Assembly (NCBI GenBank): GCA_002170205.2 | Contig: NHFT02000004.1 | Coordinates: 1 to 17,382 of the forward strand | Length of the DNA: 17,382 bases | Reading direction: 5' to 3' | DNA from: Candidatus Pelagibacter sp. TMED118 | GTDB taxonomy: Bacteria > Pseudomonadota > Alphaproteobacteria > Pelagibacterales > Pelagibacteraceae | Part shown: one piece after another, positions 1 through 6,478 of the stretch | Layout: every line of letters starts with the position of its first letter | How positions within the stretch are numbered: the first letter of the stretch is position 1 | Translations under genes and position numbers: made by a program | Notes under the pieces: generated by a model | What the model was told of the DNA's origin: nothing | Seen by the model: the letters and a program-made list of their open reading frames with translations, nothing else | Database searches by the model: none

Positions 1-2
1 GA

Positions 3-188
3 GAAGGAATGACGTTTGGATTGCAAGGAAATCCATATAGAGGTGCTATGATGTTTTTTACCAATCAAGACACAGGCTCATGGACCGTACTAAATGTATA
101 TAAAGATGGAATGGCTTGTATGATATCAAACGGTACAAAGTTCCAACCTTATGGCGGACAACAACCAGACTATGGAGAAAAGCGATGA
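3..188 (+). CDS. C-terminal end of a hypothetical protein (partial)
   Basis: An open frame enters from the left edge and ends at TGA 186-188; about 61 residues are visible and the start lies outside the window. The visible part has a Gly/Met-rich stretch, then a segment around GSWTVLNVYKDGMAC that ends in a short hydrophilic tail rich in Gly, Gln and Tyr. The rhythm W-x-V-L ... G-x-A-C resembles small exported proteins of marine proteobacteria and their phages, but this is only an impression. The stop overlaps the next gene's ATG (ATGA-type junction), so the two are probably translated together. I do not recognise a function. Confidence 0.6.
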   Translation, partial: EGMTFGLQGNPYRGAMMFFTNQDTGSWTVLNVYKDGMACMISNGTKFQPYGGQQPDYGEKR

Positions 189-484
189 TAAAAGTAGCGA
201 TATTACTTTATGCAATATTATTGTACCCAGACGGGGAAAGAGAACAACAGGTGATAAGCTGGAATTTACCTTTCCAGTCATATCAACAATGTCAAACGTT
301 TTACTTACAAAATGCCACAAACTTAAAAAATGGTGTTGTAGTTCATGGAAATAGTCAATATGAACAAGGTATGACTTTAACAGAAATGGGTTGTACTAAA
401 GTAATTTTAACTGGTAATGGAGAAATACCCAGAGATGATCCAAAAAATAGAGTAGTACATTACAAGAGAGGAGAAGGCGTATGA
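185..484 (+). CDS. Small two-cysteine hypothetical protein A
   Basis: A protein of 99 residues. I take ATG 185, which overlaps the upstream stop, rather than the ATG at 116, because 116 lies deep inside the preceding gene. It starts with a short hydrophobic stretch (residues 3-13). Then come a segment FQSYQQC with Cys36 and a second cysteine at Cys70, followed by a basic, hydrophilic tail. The spacing of hydrophobic strand, aromatic-x-[ST]-x(2,4)-C and second C recurs in the genes at 481 and 1506, so the three look like divergent paralogues. The hydrophobic start is short for a classical signal peptide and could be a buried beta strand. Function unknown. Its stop overlaps the next ATG. Confidence 0.7.
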   Translation: MIKVAILLYAILLYPDGEREQQVISWNLPFQSYQQCQTFYLQNATNLKNGVVVHGNSQYEQGMTLTEMGCTKVILTGNGEIPRDDPKNRVVHYKRGEGV

Positions 485-744
485 AATGGCTTGTAATTGT
501 AATCTTTGCTGGTGTTACACCACAAGGTAATAAAGATTTATATGTGTTTACTAACCCTGTGTTTGAAACACAAGTACAATGTCAAAGTGATATAAGCGAT
601 CCCGCAGTTGTACCAATTCTTGTAAACAAAGTTATACAAGATAATGGACCCAAACCAATAGAAAAAGTTGTTTGTATGTTAGATACAGATTTTAAAGAGT
701 TACTTGAAAGTTTTCCAAAGAAAGAAAAAGGCGTAGCTCTATAG
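481..744 (+). CDS. Small two-cysteine hypothetical protein B
   Basis: A protein of 87 residues whose ATG overlaps the preceding TGA. It has a hydrophobic start (MKWLVIVIFAGV), the segment VFETQVQC with Cys34, and a second cysteine at Cys65 inside a VVCML strand, then a lysine-rich tail. It shares its layout with the genes at 185 and 1506. The last codons of the gene form the left arm of a transcription terminator, so this is the end of the transcription unit that enters from the left. I cannot assign a function. The paired cysteines could form a disulfide if the protein is exported, or bind metal if it is cytoplasmic. Confidence 0.7.
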   Translation: MKWLVIVIFAGVTPQGNKDLYVFTNPVFETQVQCQSDISDPAVVPILVNKVIQDNGPKPIEKVVCMLDTDFKELLESFPKKEKGVAL

Positions 745-759
745 TAGCATACGCCTTTT
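726..759. terminator. Bidirectional intrinsic terminator
   Basis: A perfect 10-bp inverted repeat: AAAAGGCGTA (726-735) pairs with TACGCCTTTT (750-759) around a 14-base loop. The arm ends in T's when read either way, so it can stop rightward transcription from the 481 gene and leftward transcription from the 766-1095 gene. A second small inverted repeat, CAAAGTT-A-AACTTTG (761-775), adjoins it and covers the stop codon of the leftward gene. Confidence 0.8.
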
Positions 760-765
760 ACAAAG

Positions 766-1095
766 TTAAACTTTGTTTGCTTGGTGGTCTGCTGGACTTG
801 GCATAGGTACACCAGTAGGTTCTACATCACTTGGTAATCCATCCATATCTTCGTGCATCATTGCTTCAGTCATTGGAGGTTCTGTCCATTCTGTCATCAT
901 TGAGCATTCTGTACCAGCACTCGTCATATGTTCACTTAATTGTGCCCACATGTCTCTAGCATTGTTACGTCTATCTAATTCAATGCCGTGCATTCTGCCC
1001 TCTGATTCCATCATCATTTTTATTGATTTTTCCATGTCAGATGCGTTTCTCATCATATCTTCCATGCTTTGAATCATTGCTTCGGTTACATACAT
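766..1095 (-). CDS. Met-rich acidic hypothetical protein
   Basis: A protein of 109 residues on the minus strand, starting at ATG 1095-1093 behind a strong ribosome site (CCCAGGAG, 1110-1103). About 19 of the residues are Met, many in MM, MMM or MxxM groupings. It also has several His and many Asp and Glu, and a Pro-rich C-terminal end. The N-terminal two thirds look helical (runs such as MIQSMEDMMRN), and the last 30 residues look disordered. Such composition occurs in metal-binding (for example copper) proteins and in some phage scaffold-like proteins; neither is proven here. It is the only leftward gene in this half of the window. A shadow frame exists on the plus strand, but this one has the ribosome site and a sensible leader. 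Confidence 0.7.
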   Translation of the reverse strand: MYVTEAMIQSMEDMMRNASDMEKSIKMMMESEGRMHGIELDRRNNARDMWAQLSEHMTSAGTECSMMTEWTEPPMTEAMMHEDMDGLPSDVEPTGVPMPSPADHQANKV

Positions 1096-1105
1096 ATGTT
1101 TTCTC

Positions 1106-1136
1106 CTGGGTGAGTATCATCGAGTTTCTCACACAG
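1106..1136 (-). promoter_or_regulatory. Leader inverted repeat beside the ribosome site of the Met-rich gene
   Basis: Read on the minus strand, CTGTGTGAG (1136-1128) can pair with CTCACCCAG (1114-1106) with one mismatch around a 13-base loop. The right arm runs into the CCCAGGAG ribosome site of the gene starting at 1095. In the RNA this hairpin could hide part of the ribosome site, so it may be a translational control element. It could also be chance in a short leader. Confidence 0.3.
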
Positions 1137-1176
1137 GTATTTAAGTTCATATAACCCACTTATTCTGTGCTAGTTT

Positions 1177-1184
1177 AATAAATA
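1177..1184 (+). promoter_or_regulatory. Possible T4-late-like promoter octamer
   Basis: AATAAATA differs from the T4 late promoter TATAAATA at one base and lies 22 bases upstream of the ATG at 1207. No TTGACA-type promoter is seen in the 1096-1206 gap, which must hold start signals for two divergent genes. Such octamers are common by chance in AT-rich DNA, so confidence is low. Confidence 0.25.
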
Positions 1185-1206
1185 CATTAAAGCAGTAGAG
1201 AATGAT

Positions 1207-1506
1207 ATGGCAAATAAACTAAACGAAGGTAGTGAATTTACAATACCACTAAAGAACTTGATAGGGCTGATTGCTTTTACAGGCATTGCAGTTTGGGGAT
1301 ACTTTGGTATTATTGAACGACTTGCATTTTTAGAACATGATATGAACATGCAAAAAATAAAAGTTGAATCTAACTACGAATGGGTAAATAGTTTTCAACC
1401 ACCTCCATCTGTACAAGAAGCAGTCAAAGGTGTAAGAGAATTAGAGAAACAACTAGAAACTATAAAACTTAGAATAAAGTATCTAGAAGGATCGGTATAC
1501 AAATAA
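1207..1506 (+). CDS. Small single-membrane-span coiled-coil protein
   Basis: A protein of 99 residues. After a short polar start (MANKLNEGSEF) there is one hydrophobic segment at about residues 15-38 (NLIGLIAFTGIAVWGYFGII), suitable as a membrane span. The C-terminal third (about 68-95) is a charged helical heptad-like region (VRELEKQLETIKLRIKYLEG), probably a coiled coil. The layout fits a membrane-anchored oligomer. Phages use such proteins in lysis (holin or spanin-like accessory) and in virion assembly, but nothing here decides between them. It starts the rightward run of overlapping genes that continues to 3231; its stop shares bases with the next ATG (TAATG). Confidence 0.7.
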   Translation: MANKLNEGSEFTIPLKNLIGLIAFTGIAVWGYFGIIERLAFLEHDMNMQKIKVESNYEWVNSFQPPPSVQEAVKGVRELEKQLETIKLRIKYLEGSVYK

Positions 1507-1730
1507 TGGAATTATATGTATTGATATTAAGCATGTGGGGTAAAACAGCGTCAGACGAATGGTTGTATATTGGTAACCAATATGTCTATAATACTCCAAT
1601 GCAAAAAGAACAATGTGAAAACCTAATAGATAAAAAAGGATGGTCTATGCACATAACAAATGAGTATTATGGAATTAAGTTTGATTGTATGCCAGAATCA
1701 GCAAGTTTAAAAGAGAAAAAAGATGGCTAG
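1506..1730 (+). CDS. Small two-cysteine hypothetical protein C
   Basis: A protein of 74 residues; its ATG uses the last base of the preceding TAA. It has a short hydrophobic strand (LYVLILSMW), an aromatic stretch EWLYIGNQYVYNT, Cys37, then Cys61 in the strand IKFDCM, and a charged tail. The order of elements matches the proteins at 185 and 481, although identity is low. It overlaps the next gene by 8 bases. No function can be assigned. Confidence 0.65.
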   Translation: MELYVLILSMWGKTASDEWLYIGNQYVYNTPMQKEQCENLIDKKGWSMHITNEYYGIKFDCMPESASLKEKKDG

Positions 1731-2034
1731 ACCCAAACCAACGATACTTATGGAGTTCACAGATCCTAAGAACTATCGCAGTGAACAAATACTTGCGGCT
1801 GAAGCCATTTATGCAGTATTTTATGATAACAAACCTATTAACCTTCGTAGCTTAAATACACTTGTAAACTTTCCAGGACCCAAATATAAAAAAGTAAGTT
1901 TTAGCAATAGCGGACATGCTTTTAACTTAGCAACTAGATTAAACAAATTATTCAAAACAGATAAGTTTCAAGTAATTAAGTTTACCAAAGGTGAGGTAAT
2001 AGTTGAAAACAATAGTGAACAAGGAATGGTATAA
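1723..2034 (+). CDS. Hypothetical protein, basic, conserved-looking
   Basis: A protein of 103 residues starting inside the end of the upstream gene. The centre holds a compact, well-formed segment around NFPGPKYKKVSFSNSGHAF, followed by LATRLNKLFKTDKF. Its look of conservation (Gly, Pro, His, aromatic residues in a tight block) suggests a folded domain that binds nucleic acid or another protein. I believe similar short proteins occur in marine T4-like phages, from memory only and without a search. No catalytic motif is visible. It overlaps the start of the next gene by about 30 bases. Confidence 0.65.
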   Translation: MARPKPTILMEFTDPKNYRSEQILAAEAIYAVFYDNKPINLRSLNTLVNFPGPKYKKVSFSNSGHAFNLATRLNKLFKTDKFQVIKFTKGEVIVENNSEQGMV

Positions 2035-2359
2035 TAAACTGTTGCAACATGCACAACGTACTAGACCCGAAACTAAAATACACGACTTATTCAAAAACTA
2101 TAGAAATAATAAAGGACTAAGTCTGACAAAATTAGGACTACATGTCATTTGTAGCATGGATATTGAACGTGAAGAGTTCTCGTTACCTAAAATAAAAATT
2201 ACTCCTAGAGTTAGATTATTATTTGATAGATATATGCAATACCCATACTTTTTTGAAACTAGATGGCTAGTACTTTTTAGCACAGAAGATAGAATATTCT
2301 ACAAAATGTACGGCAGAAACTGGGAAAATTTTATACAACATATGGAAGAAAATTTATGA
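2003..2359 (+). CDS. Hypothetical protein with TTG start
   Basis: A protein of 118 residues. The start is not ATG. TTG at 2003 has a GAGGT ribosome site at 1993-1997, and no in-frame ATG occurs until about residue 52, so TTG is preferred; GTG 2015 is the alternative but lacks a ribosome site. The protein is basic in its N-terminal half ([21 protein letters not shown]), then has the stretch [12 protein letters not shown], which resembles part of a helix-turn-helix, and ends in an aromatic-rich region with many Tyr, Phe and Trp. A DNA-binding role is possible but unproven. Its stop overlaps the purE start (ATGA). Confidence 0.6.
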   Translation: MKTIVNKEWYNKLLQHAQRTRPETKIHDLFKNYRNNKGLSLTKLGLHVICSMDIEREEFSLPKIKITPRVRLLFDRYMQYPYFFETRWLVLFSTEDRIFYKMYGRNWENFIQHMEENL

Positions 2360-2823
2360 TACAAGTAGGAATAATAATGGGCAGTCAGAGTGATTGGCCC
2401 ACAATGAAATTGGCAGGTGAAGCACTTGATGAGTTTGATATTGAATATGAAGTTCGTATTGTGTCAGCACACAGAACACCACAACGGTTGTGGGACTATG
2501 GACAAGTTGCTGAAGGACGTGGTCTCAAAGTTATAATTGCTGGAGCAGGTGGTGCCGCACATTTACCAGGTATGATGGCAAGCAAAACTATTGTTCCTGT
2601 AATTGGTGTGCCTATAGAAACAAAAATACTCAAAGGCGTAGATAGCCTTTATAGTATTGTTCAAATGCCTAAAGGCTATCCTGTAGCTACAATGGCTATA
2701 GGAGGATCATATAATGCAGGGCTTATAGCAGTACAAATACTAGCTATGCAATCAGCAGAAATTGCAACAAGATTAAATATCTGGCGTAAAACACTAACAG
2801 AATCTATACCTGAAATTCCATAA
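2356..2823 (+). CDS. purE: PurE, N5-carboxyaminoimidazole ribonucleotide mutase
   Basis: PurE (155 residues) moves the carboxyl group of N5-CAIR to C4 to give CAIR in purine synthesis. All class I signatures are present: MGSQSDW (residues 8-14) for the phosphate site, SAHRTP (37-42) with the catalytic His39, [12 protein letters not shown] (62-73), the GVP loop, and [21 protein letters not shown] before [10 protein letters not shown]. Length is close to bacterial PurE (about 160-170). PurK, which makes its substrate, is not in the window, so the enzyme would feed on the host's pathway, as expected of a phage-borne metabolic gene that boosts nucleotide supply. It is translationally coupled to the gene before it. 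Confidence 0.93.
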   Translation: MIQVGIIMGSQSDWPTMKLAGEALDEFDIEYEVRIVSAHRTPQRLWDYGQVAEGRGLKVIIAGAGGAAHLPGMMASKTIVPVIGVPIETKILKGVDSLYSIVQMPKGYPVATMAIGGSYNAGLIAVQILAMQSAEIATRLNIWRKTLTESIPEIP

Positions 2824-2832
2824 ATATGGTGG

Positions 2833-3231
2833 ATGAGTCTGTTTCGATCTCTAAGCTCTAGCCATAGAGCCCAAAGACAAGAGGCTCAAGCAGTCGCCGA
2901 AGGTGTTATTTGGAAAGAAGTTGTTCTACAAGCACATCGTGGTGCTAGGCGTAATGGTGTTAAATTTAACTACGATGAACAGAAATTCTACGAAGCAAAA
3001 TACAGTAATACCAAAGAAAAAGGCTCCGGCTGGACTATAACTGCATATATGCCTATGGAAGAAGCATTCAAATCTAAACCTAAAATAGAACCAGAAATAG
3101 CATTGGCAATAGCAAACTTCAAACAAAGTCCCTTGTTTACCAAAAAAATAGCAAAACGTTTTACAACTCCTGAAGTTAGAGTAGATGGTCATGGCATTTA
3201 TTTTGACATTTTTCTGTCTTTTCCTGAATAA
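2833..3231 (+). CDS. Hypothetical basic protein
   Basis: A protein of 132 residues starting at ATG 2833, with GGTGG directly in front, 10 bases after the purE stop. The N-terminus is Ser/Arg-rich (SLFRSLSSSHRAQRQ), then mixed alpha/beta, and it ends in a strand-rich segment (VRVDGHGIYFDIFLSFP). It is rich in Lys and Arg. It closes the rightward run that began at 1207, since a new strong promoter follows five bases after its stop. I do not recognise a family. Confidence 0.6.
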   Translation: MSLFRSLSSSHRAQRQEAQAVAEGVIWKEVVLQAHRGARRNGVKFNYDEQKFYEAKYSNTKEKGSGWTITAYMPMEEAFKSKPKIEPEIALAIANFKQSPLFTKKIAKRFTTPEVRVDGHGIYFDIFLSFPE

Positions 3232-3236
3232 AAAGG

Positions 3237-3265
3237 TTGACAGTAAGAGTTCTTGGTGTTATAGT
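3237..3265 (+). promoter_or_regulatory. Strong sigma70-type promoter P1
   Basis: A perfect -35 box TTGACA (3237-3242), 17-base spacer and -10 box TATAGT (3260-3265), preceded by an A-rich stretch ending AAAAAGG. It drives the gene at 3299. The same AAAGGTTGACA block recurs at 3731 and 4948. Confidence 0.85.
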
Positions 3266-3298
3266 GTATGTATAAGTTAACAAAAAGGACAGAAAAAT

Positions 3299-3727
3299 AT
3301 GCAAGAACTTTTCCCAGGTACAACAGAAGCACTAAACAATCTTTCACTTTATAAGACTGAAACTCCAGTTTTTGAAGATGTTGATGCGTTTGAACTTGAA
3401 ATGGAACATTATGATGAGCTTAAAGATGAACTTGGATATGAAACTGTTTGGTCAATGGATTCGGGTATATTGAATTTAGACCAGAAGATCCTAACTGATA
3501 AAGCTAGGGTAGTTACTTATAAATGCATTAAAGAAATTAAAAGCATGGACGATGTTACTTACATAACATTTACTGCCGTTGCTGAAGACGGTACAGTTGG
3601 TGCTCTTTGGAAAGCGGCTGAGAGTTGCTACCAGCAAGCAAAGTTGGCAATTGGTGATTGGCATTACTTTGTAGAGAATTTTGAATTAGAAGAAGATGGA
3701 AGTCTTTCTTTGGTAACTGGATCTTAA
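3299..3727 (+). CDS. Acidic hypothetical protein under its own promoter
   Basis: A protein of 142 residues with a ribosome site AAGGA (3285-3289) ten bases before the ATG. It is strongly acidic (for example FEDVDAFELEMEHYDELKDELGYE) and has a central strand-rich part (VVTYKCIKEI, VTYITFTAV), followed by a helix with Trp and Cys (ALWKAAESCYQQ) and an acidic end. It is flanked on both sides by consensus promoters, so it is probably made early and at a high level. Small acidic phage proteins often act on host machinery (DNA mimics, inhibitors); that is inference from charge and promoter only. No family is recognised. Confidence 0.7.
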   Translation: MQELFPGTTEALNNLSLYKTETPVFEDVDAFELEMEHYDELKDELGYETVWSMDSGILNLDQKILTDKARVVTYKCIKEIKSMDDVTYITFTAVAEDGTVGALWKAAESCYQQAKLAIGDWHYFVENFELEEDGSLSLVTGS

Positions 3728-3730
3728 AGG

Positions 3731-3758
3731 TTGACAAATACCGTAAAGATGCTACAAT
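3731..3758 (+). promoter_or_regulatory. Strong sigma70-type promoter P2
   Basis: TTGACA (3731-3736), 16-base spacer and TACAAT (3753-3758), starting three bases after the stop of the preceding gene and within the shared block AAAGGTTGACAAATA. It drives the MoxR-type ATPase gene at 3793. Confidence 0.8.
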
Positions 3759-3792
3759 ATACATATAGTTAGAAACAACCCAGGAGATAGCT

Positions 3793-4890
3793 ATGCAAAC
3801 TGAAACAAACACCCGTCAAGTAACACTAACAGAACTTAAGAAGTATGCTATGCATAACTTCAAAACTAAACGACCTATGTTCGTTTGGGGACCTCCAGGT
3901 ATTGGTAAGTCCGAAACATTTGAGCAAATTAAAAATGCTTATATTGAGCAAGGCAAAAAAGCTCATTTGATAGATTGTCGATTGGCTCTTTGGGATCCGA
4001 CCGACCTTAAAGGTTATCCTTATTTCGATCAAACTGCTAACAAGATGCGATTCAGTGCGCCTGATGAACTCCCAGATGAGGAGATGGCGGCACAGTATGA
4101 TGTGATCATACTTTTCTTAGATGAACTTAATGGTGCTAGCCCATCTACACAGGCGGCGGCATACCAGCTAGTTCTTAACCGTGCTATTGGAAAATACAAG
4201 TTGCCTGACAATGTTGTAATTGCGGCGGCTGGTAACCGTGACACTGATAAAGGTGTTACTTACAGAATGCCTAAGCCTTTGGCTAACAGGTTCCTACACT
4301 ATGAAGTTCGTGTAGACTTTCCTACTTGGCAGGATTGGGCTATTAAAAACCAAATCCATCCTGATGTAGTTGGTTACCTTACTACGTTTAAAAACGACCT
4401 TTACAACTTTGATGCGAGCAGTAACGAACGTTCGTTTGCTACTCCGCGAAGCTGGACTTTTGTAAGTGAAACTATCAATGATGTTGAAGGTTTTACTGAA
4501 GAAGAGGTAACAGATATGGTTGCCGCTGGTATTGGTGAAGGACTTGCACTCAAGTTTAAAGCACACCGAGAGGTAAGTGGTCAACTTCCTAACCCAAGTG
4601 ATATACTTGATGGCAAGGTAAAAGACCTTAAAACAGACAACATCAGTGCAAAATACTCATTGACTACTGCACTATGTTATGAGCTAAAAGAAGCTTTCGA
4701 TAACGATAACGATGGTAACAAGAAGTTTGATAACTTCTTAGAGTTCATTCAAAAGAACTTCGAAAGCGAAATGGTTGTGATGGGAGCCACAGTTGCTTTA
4801 AGCAAATATGGTATCCGTCCAAAGTTCAATCAGTTGAAAAACTATAAACCTTTTATAGCACAATATGGTAAACTGATTGAACAGGCATAG
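3793..4890 (+). CDS. MoxR-type AAA+ ATPase
   Basis: An AAA+ ATPase of 365 residues. Walker A is GPPGIGKS (33-40) and Walker B is IILFLDEL with Asp110-Glu111. An AAGNR sensor-type motif follows at about residues 145-149, then LANRF, whose Arg is a candidate arginine finger. This order is typical of MoxR ATPases, which work with VWA-domain partners as chaperones or in metal-centre assembly. The C-terminal third is helical, with an acidic loop (DNDNDGNKKFDN). The partner is present: the metallopeptidase-VWA protein starts 115 bases downstream. The ribosome site CCCAGGAG (3779-3786) sits 6 bases before the ATG. The stop codon lies inside a hairpin (4885-4900). The cellular target is unknown. Confidence 0.85.
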   Translation: MQTETNTRQVTLTELKKYAMHNFKTKRPMFVWGPPGIGKSETFEQIKNAYIEQGKKAHLIDCRLALWDPTDLKGYPYFDQTANKMRFSAPDELPDEEMAAQYDVIILFLDELNGASPSTQAAAYQLVLNRAIGKYKLPDNVVIAAAGNRDTDKGVTYRMPKPLANRFLHYEVRVDFPTWQDWAIKNQIHPDVVGYLTTFKNDLYNFDASSNERSFATPRSWTFVSETINDVEGFTEEEVTDMVAAGIGEGLALKFKAHREVSGQLPNPSDILDGKVKDLKTDNISAKYSLTTALCYELKEAFDNDNDGNKKFDNFLEFIQKNFESEMVVMGATVALSKYGIRPKFNQLKNYKPFIAQYGKLIEQA

Positions 4891-4900
4891 GCGACTATGC
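4885..4900 (+). other. Hairpin with GNRA-type tetraloop over the ATPase stop codon
   Basis: GCATAG (4885-4890) pairs perfectly with CTATGC (4895-4900) across the four-base loop GCGA, a GNRA-type tetraloop. The TAG stop of the ATPase gene lies in the left arm. It stands seven to eight bases before a second, longer hairpin. Confidence 0.6.
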
Positions 4901-4908
4901 TCCTGGGA

Positions 4909-4936
4909 GATAGTAGGGCCTACGGGCTCTACTATC
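4909..4936 (+). terminator. Long hairpin with UNCG-type tetraloop, probable terminator or RNA 3' end
   Basis: A 12-bp stem: GATAGTAGGGCC (4909-4920) pairs with GGCTCTACTATC (4925-4936) with one G-T pair, closed by C-TACG-G, the very stable UNCG-type tetraloop. Only a short ATTT follows, so as a Rho-independent terminator it is weak in its U-tract. It may instead end or protect the ATPase transcript. The next promoter starts 11 bases later. Confidence 0.6.
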
Positions 4937-4947
4937 ATTTAAAAAGG

Positions 4948-4975
4948 TTGACAAATAAGTAAGATGTGTTACTAT
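4948..4975 (+). promoter_or_regulatory. Sigma70-type promoter P3
   Basis: TTGACA (4948-4953), 16-base spacer and TACTAT (4970-4975), again inside AAAAAGGTTGACAAATA. TATAAA at 4973 is an alternative -10 with a longer spacer. It drives the metallopeptidase-VWA gene at 5005. Confidence 0.75.
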
Positions 4976-5004
4976 AAAGTATATTAAAAATTTGGAGTGA
5001 GAAC

Positions 5005-6477
5005 ATGTCACATGAGTGGACAAACGAAGAAATAGAAGAAGCAAGAATGCAAGGGACAATACATGAATGGTCAATGAGTGAAAATGATATTCCTGTTAAT
5101 CAACCTCCCATTCCTCGAGTAGATCCTACTAAAACTGACATGAAAGACTTCATGGAAGAGATGCGAAAGAAACTACTCGCTGAAGAAGCCGAGTTAGAAG
5201 CTAAGAAAACTCCAGAACAGAAAGCACAAGAGTCAGAAGAAGCTAAAGAAAAACTGGTTACTGCTCGTGTTAAGATGTTGTTTAATCAACCTTTCTTTGG
5301 TAATATTGCATGTAGGCTACAGTTGAAAGATGTAACAGATGATGGTTGGTGCCCAACGGCGGCTACTGATGGTCGTCACTTCTTTTACAATCGTAATTTT
5401 GTAAACAGTTTGAATATTCAACAGAACGTGTTCTTAGTAGGACACGAAATTGGACATTGTATATATGAACACTTTCTTCGTGTTGGTGACCGAAACAAAC
5501 AATATTGGAACATGGCTGGTGACTACAAAATTAATGGCATGTTGGTGCGAGAAAAGATTGGTGAGATTATTGATCAAGTAAAAATTTGTTATGATGAGAA
5601 ATACAACTCCGATGATTGGTATACAGAAAATGTATATGATGATTTAGAGTCTAACCAAGCACCTATTAAAATGACACTTGATGTCCATTTAGATGTTGAA
5701 GGTGAAGGCGAAGATGGCAAGCCTTGTGCAGGTGGTAGCGGAGATAATGAAGAAGATGGCGAAGGTAAAGGCAAAGGTAAGAAGCCAACTATCTCAAAAG
5801 ATGATGCTAAAGCTATCTCAGATGAATTGAAAAATGCAGTTATACAGGCGGCACAGAGTGTTGGTGCTGGTAATGTTCCTGCTGAAATACAAAGAATAGT
5901 TGGACAGTTAACAGAGCCTAAAATGGATTGGAAGGCTTTGGTTCGTGTATCACTTGAAAGCAATATGAAAAATGACTTTACATTTATGACACCTAATAGA
6001 AAGAGTCAGTTTAATAATGTTGTTCTTCCTGCAATGGCTAGAGAACAAATGATTGATATTTGTATTTCGATGGATGCTAGTGGATCAATTGGACAAAATG
6101 ATGCTACAGACTTCTTAAGTGAAGTAAAAGGTATTATGGATCAGTTCGGTCAATACAGAATTCGAATTTGGAGTTTTGATACAAAAGTTTATGCATATGA
6201 TGAGTTTACACATGACGATGGACGTGACATCACAGAGTATCAACTTGTTGGTGGAGGCGGTACAGACTTTGTTTGTAATTGGGACTATATGAAAGAAAAT
6301 GATATTGAGCCTGATCAGTTCATTATGTTTACAGATGGCGAACCTTGGAGAAGTTGGGGTGATCCAGACTACTGTGATACATTGTTCTTGATAAAGAATA
6401 ATTACAGTAAACCCGAAGCACCTTTTGGTCAAAGTGTTTACTATAATCAAAATCCTAATCAAAAATTAGCGGCATAA
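5005..6477 (+). CDS. Metallopeptidase-like and VWA-domain protein, MoxR partner
   Basis: A protein of 490 residues with a ribosome site GGAG (4994-4997). The N-terminal domain has a zinc-protease motif, HEIGH at 147-151, followed by WNMAGDYKIN, where the Asp is a likely third ligand, as in VWA-linked predicted metallopeptidases (DUF2201 type). A low-complexity acidic, Gly- and Lys-rich linker spans about 233-262. The C-terminal VWA domain has an intact MIDAS: DASGS (357-361), the Thr in GGGGTDF (420) and FTDGEP (442-447). Such proteins pair with MoxR ATPases, which remodel a target held by the VWA domain. The pair is adjacent here, each gene with the same type of promoter, so they probably act together early in infection. 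The substrate is unknown; peptidase activity is predicted from the motif only. Confidence 0.85.
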   Translation: MSHEWTNEEIEEARMQGTIHEWSMSENDIPVNQPPIPRVDPTKTDMKDFMEEMRKKLLAEEAELEAKKTPEQKAQESEEAKEKLVTARVKMLFNQPFFGNIACRLQLKDVTDDGWCPTAATDGRHFFYNRNFVNSLNIQQNVFLVGHEIGHCIYEHFLRVGDRNKQYWNMAGDYKINGMLVREKIGEIIDQVKICYDEKYNSDDWYTENVYDDLESNQAPIKMTLDVHLDVEGEGEDGKPCAGGSGDNEEDGEGKGKGKKPTISKDDAKAISDELKNAVIQAAQSVGAGNVPAEIQRIVGQLTEPKMDWKALVRVSLESNMKNDFTFMTPNRKSQFNNVVLPAMAREQMIDICISMDASGSIGQNDATDFLSEVKGIMDQFGQYRIRIWSFDTKVYAYDEFTHDDGRDITEYQLVGGGGTDFVCNWDYMKENDIEPDQFIMFTDGEPWRSWGDPDYCDTLFLIKNNYSKPEAPFGQSVYYNQNPNQKLAA

Positions 6478-6478
6478 T

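Noticed and set aside
773..1072. Plus-strand frame of 99 residues opposite the Met-rich gene
   Set aside because: It is a shadow: no ribosome site, follows a terminator, and the opposite frame has a strong ribosome site.
2819..2826. CATAAATA octamer at the purE stop
   Set aside because: It is six bases from the next ATG and overlaps a stop codon; most likely chance.
5589..5963. Minus-strand frame of 124 residues inside the VWA gene
   Set aside because: Serine- and proline-rich product of the complementary strand of a low-complexity linker; no start signals, and the plus-strand gene has clear motifs.
6115..6462. Minus-strand frame of 115 residues at the end of the VWA gene
   Set aside because: It lies wholly opposite the MIDAS region of a well-supported gene.
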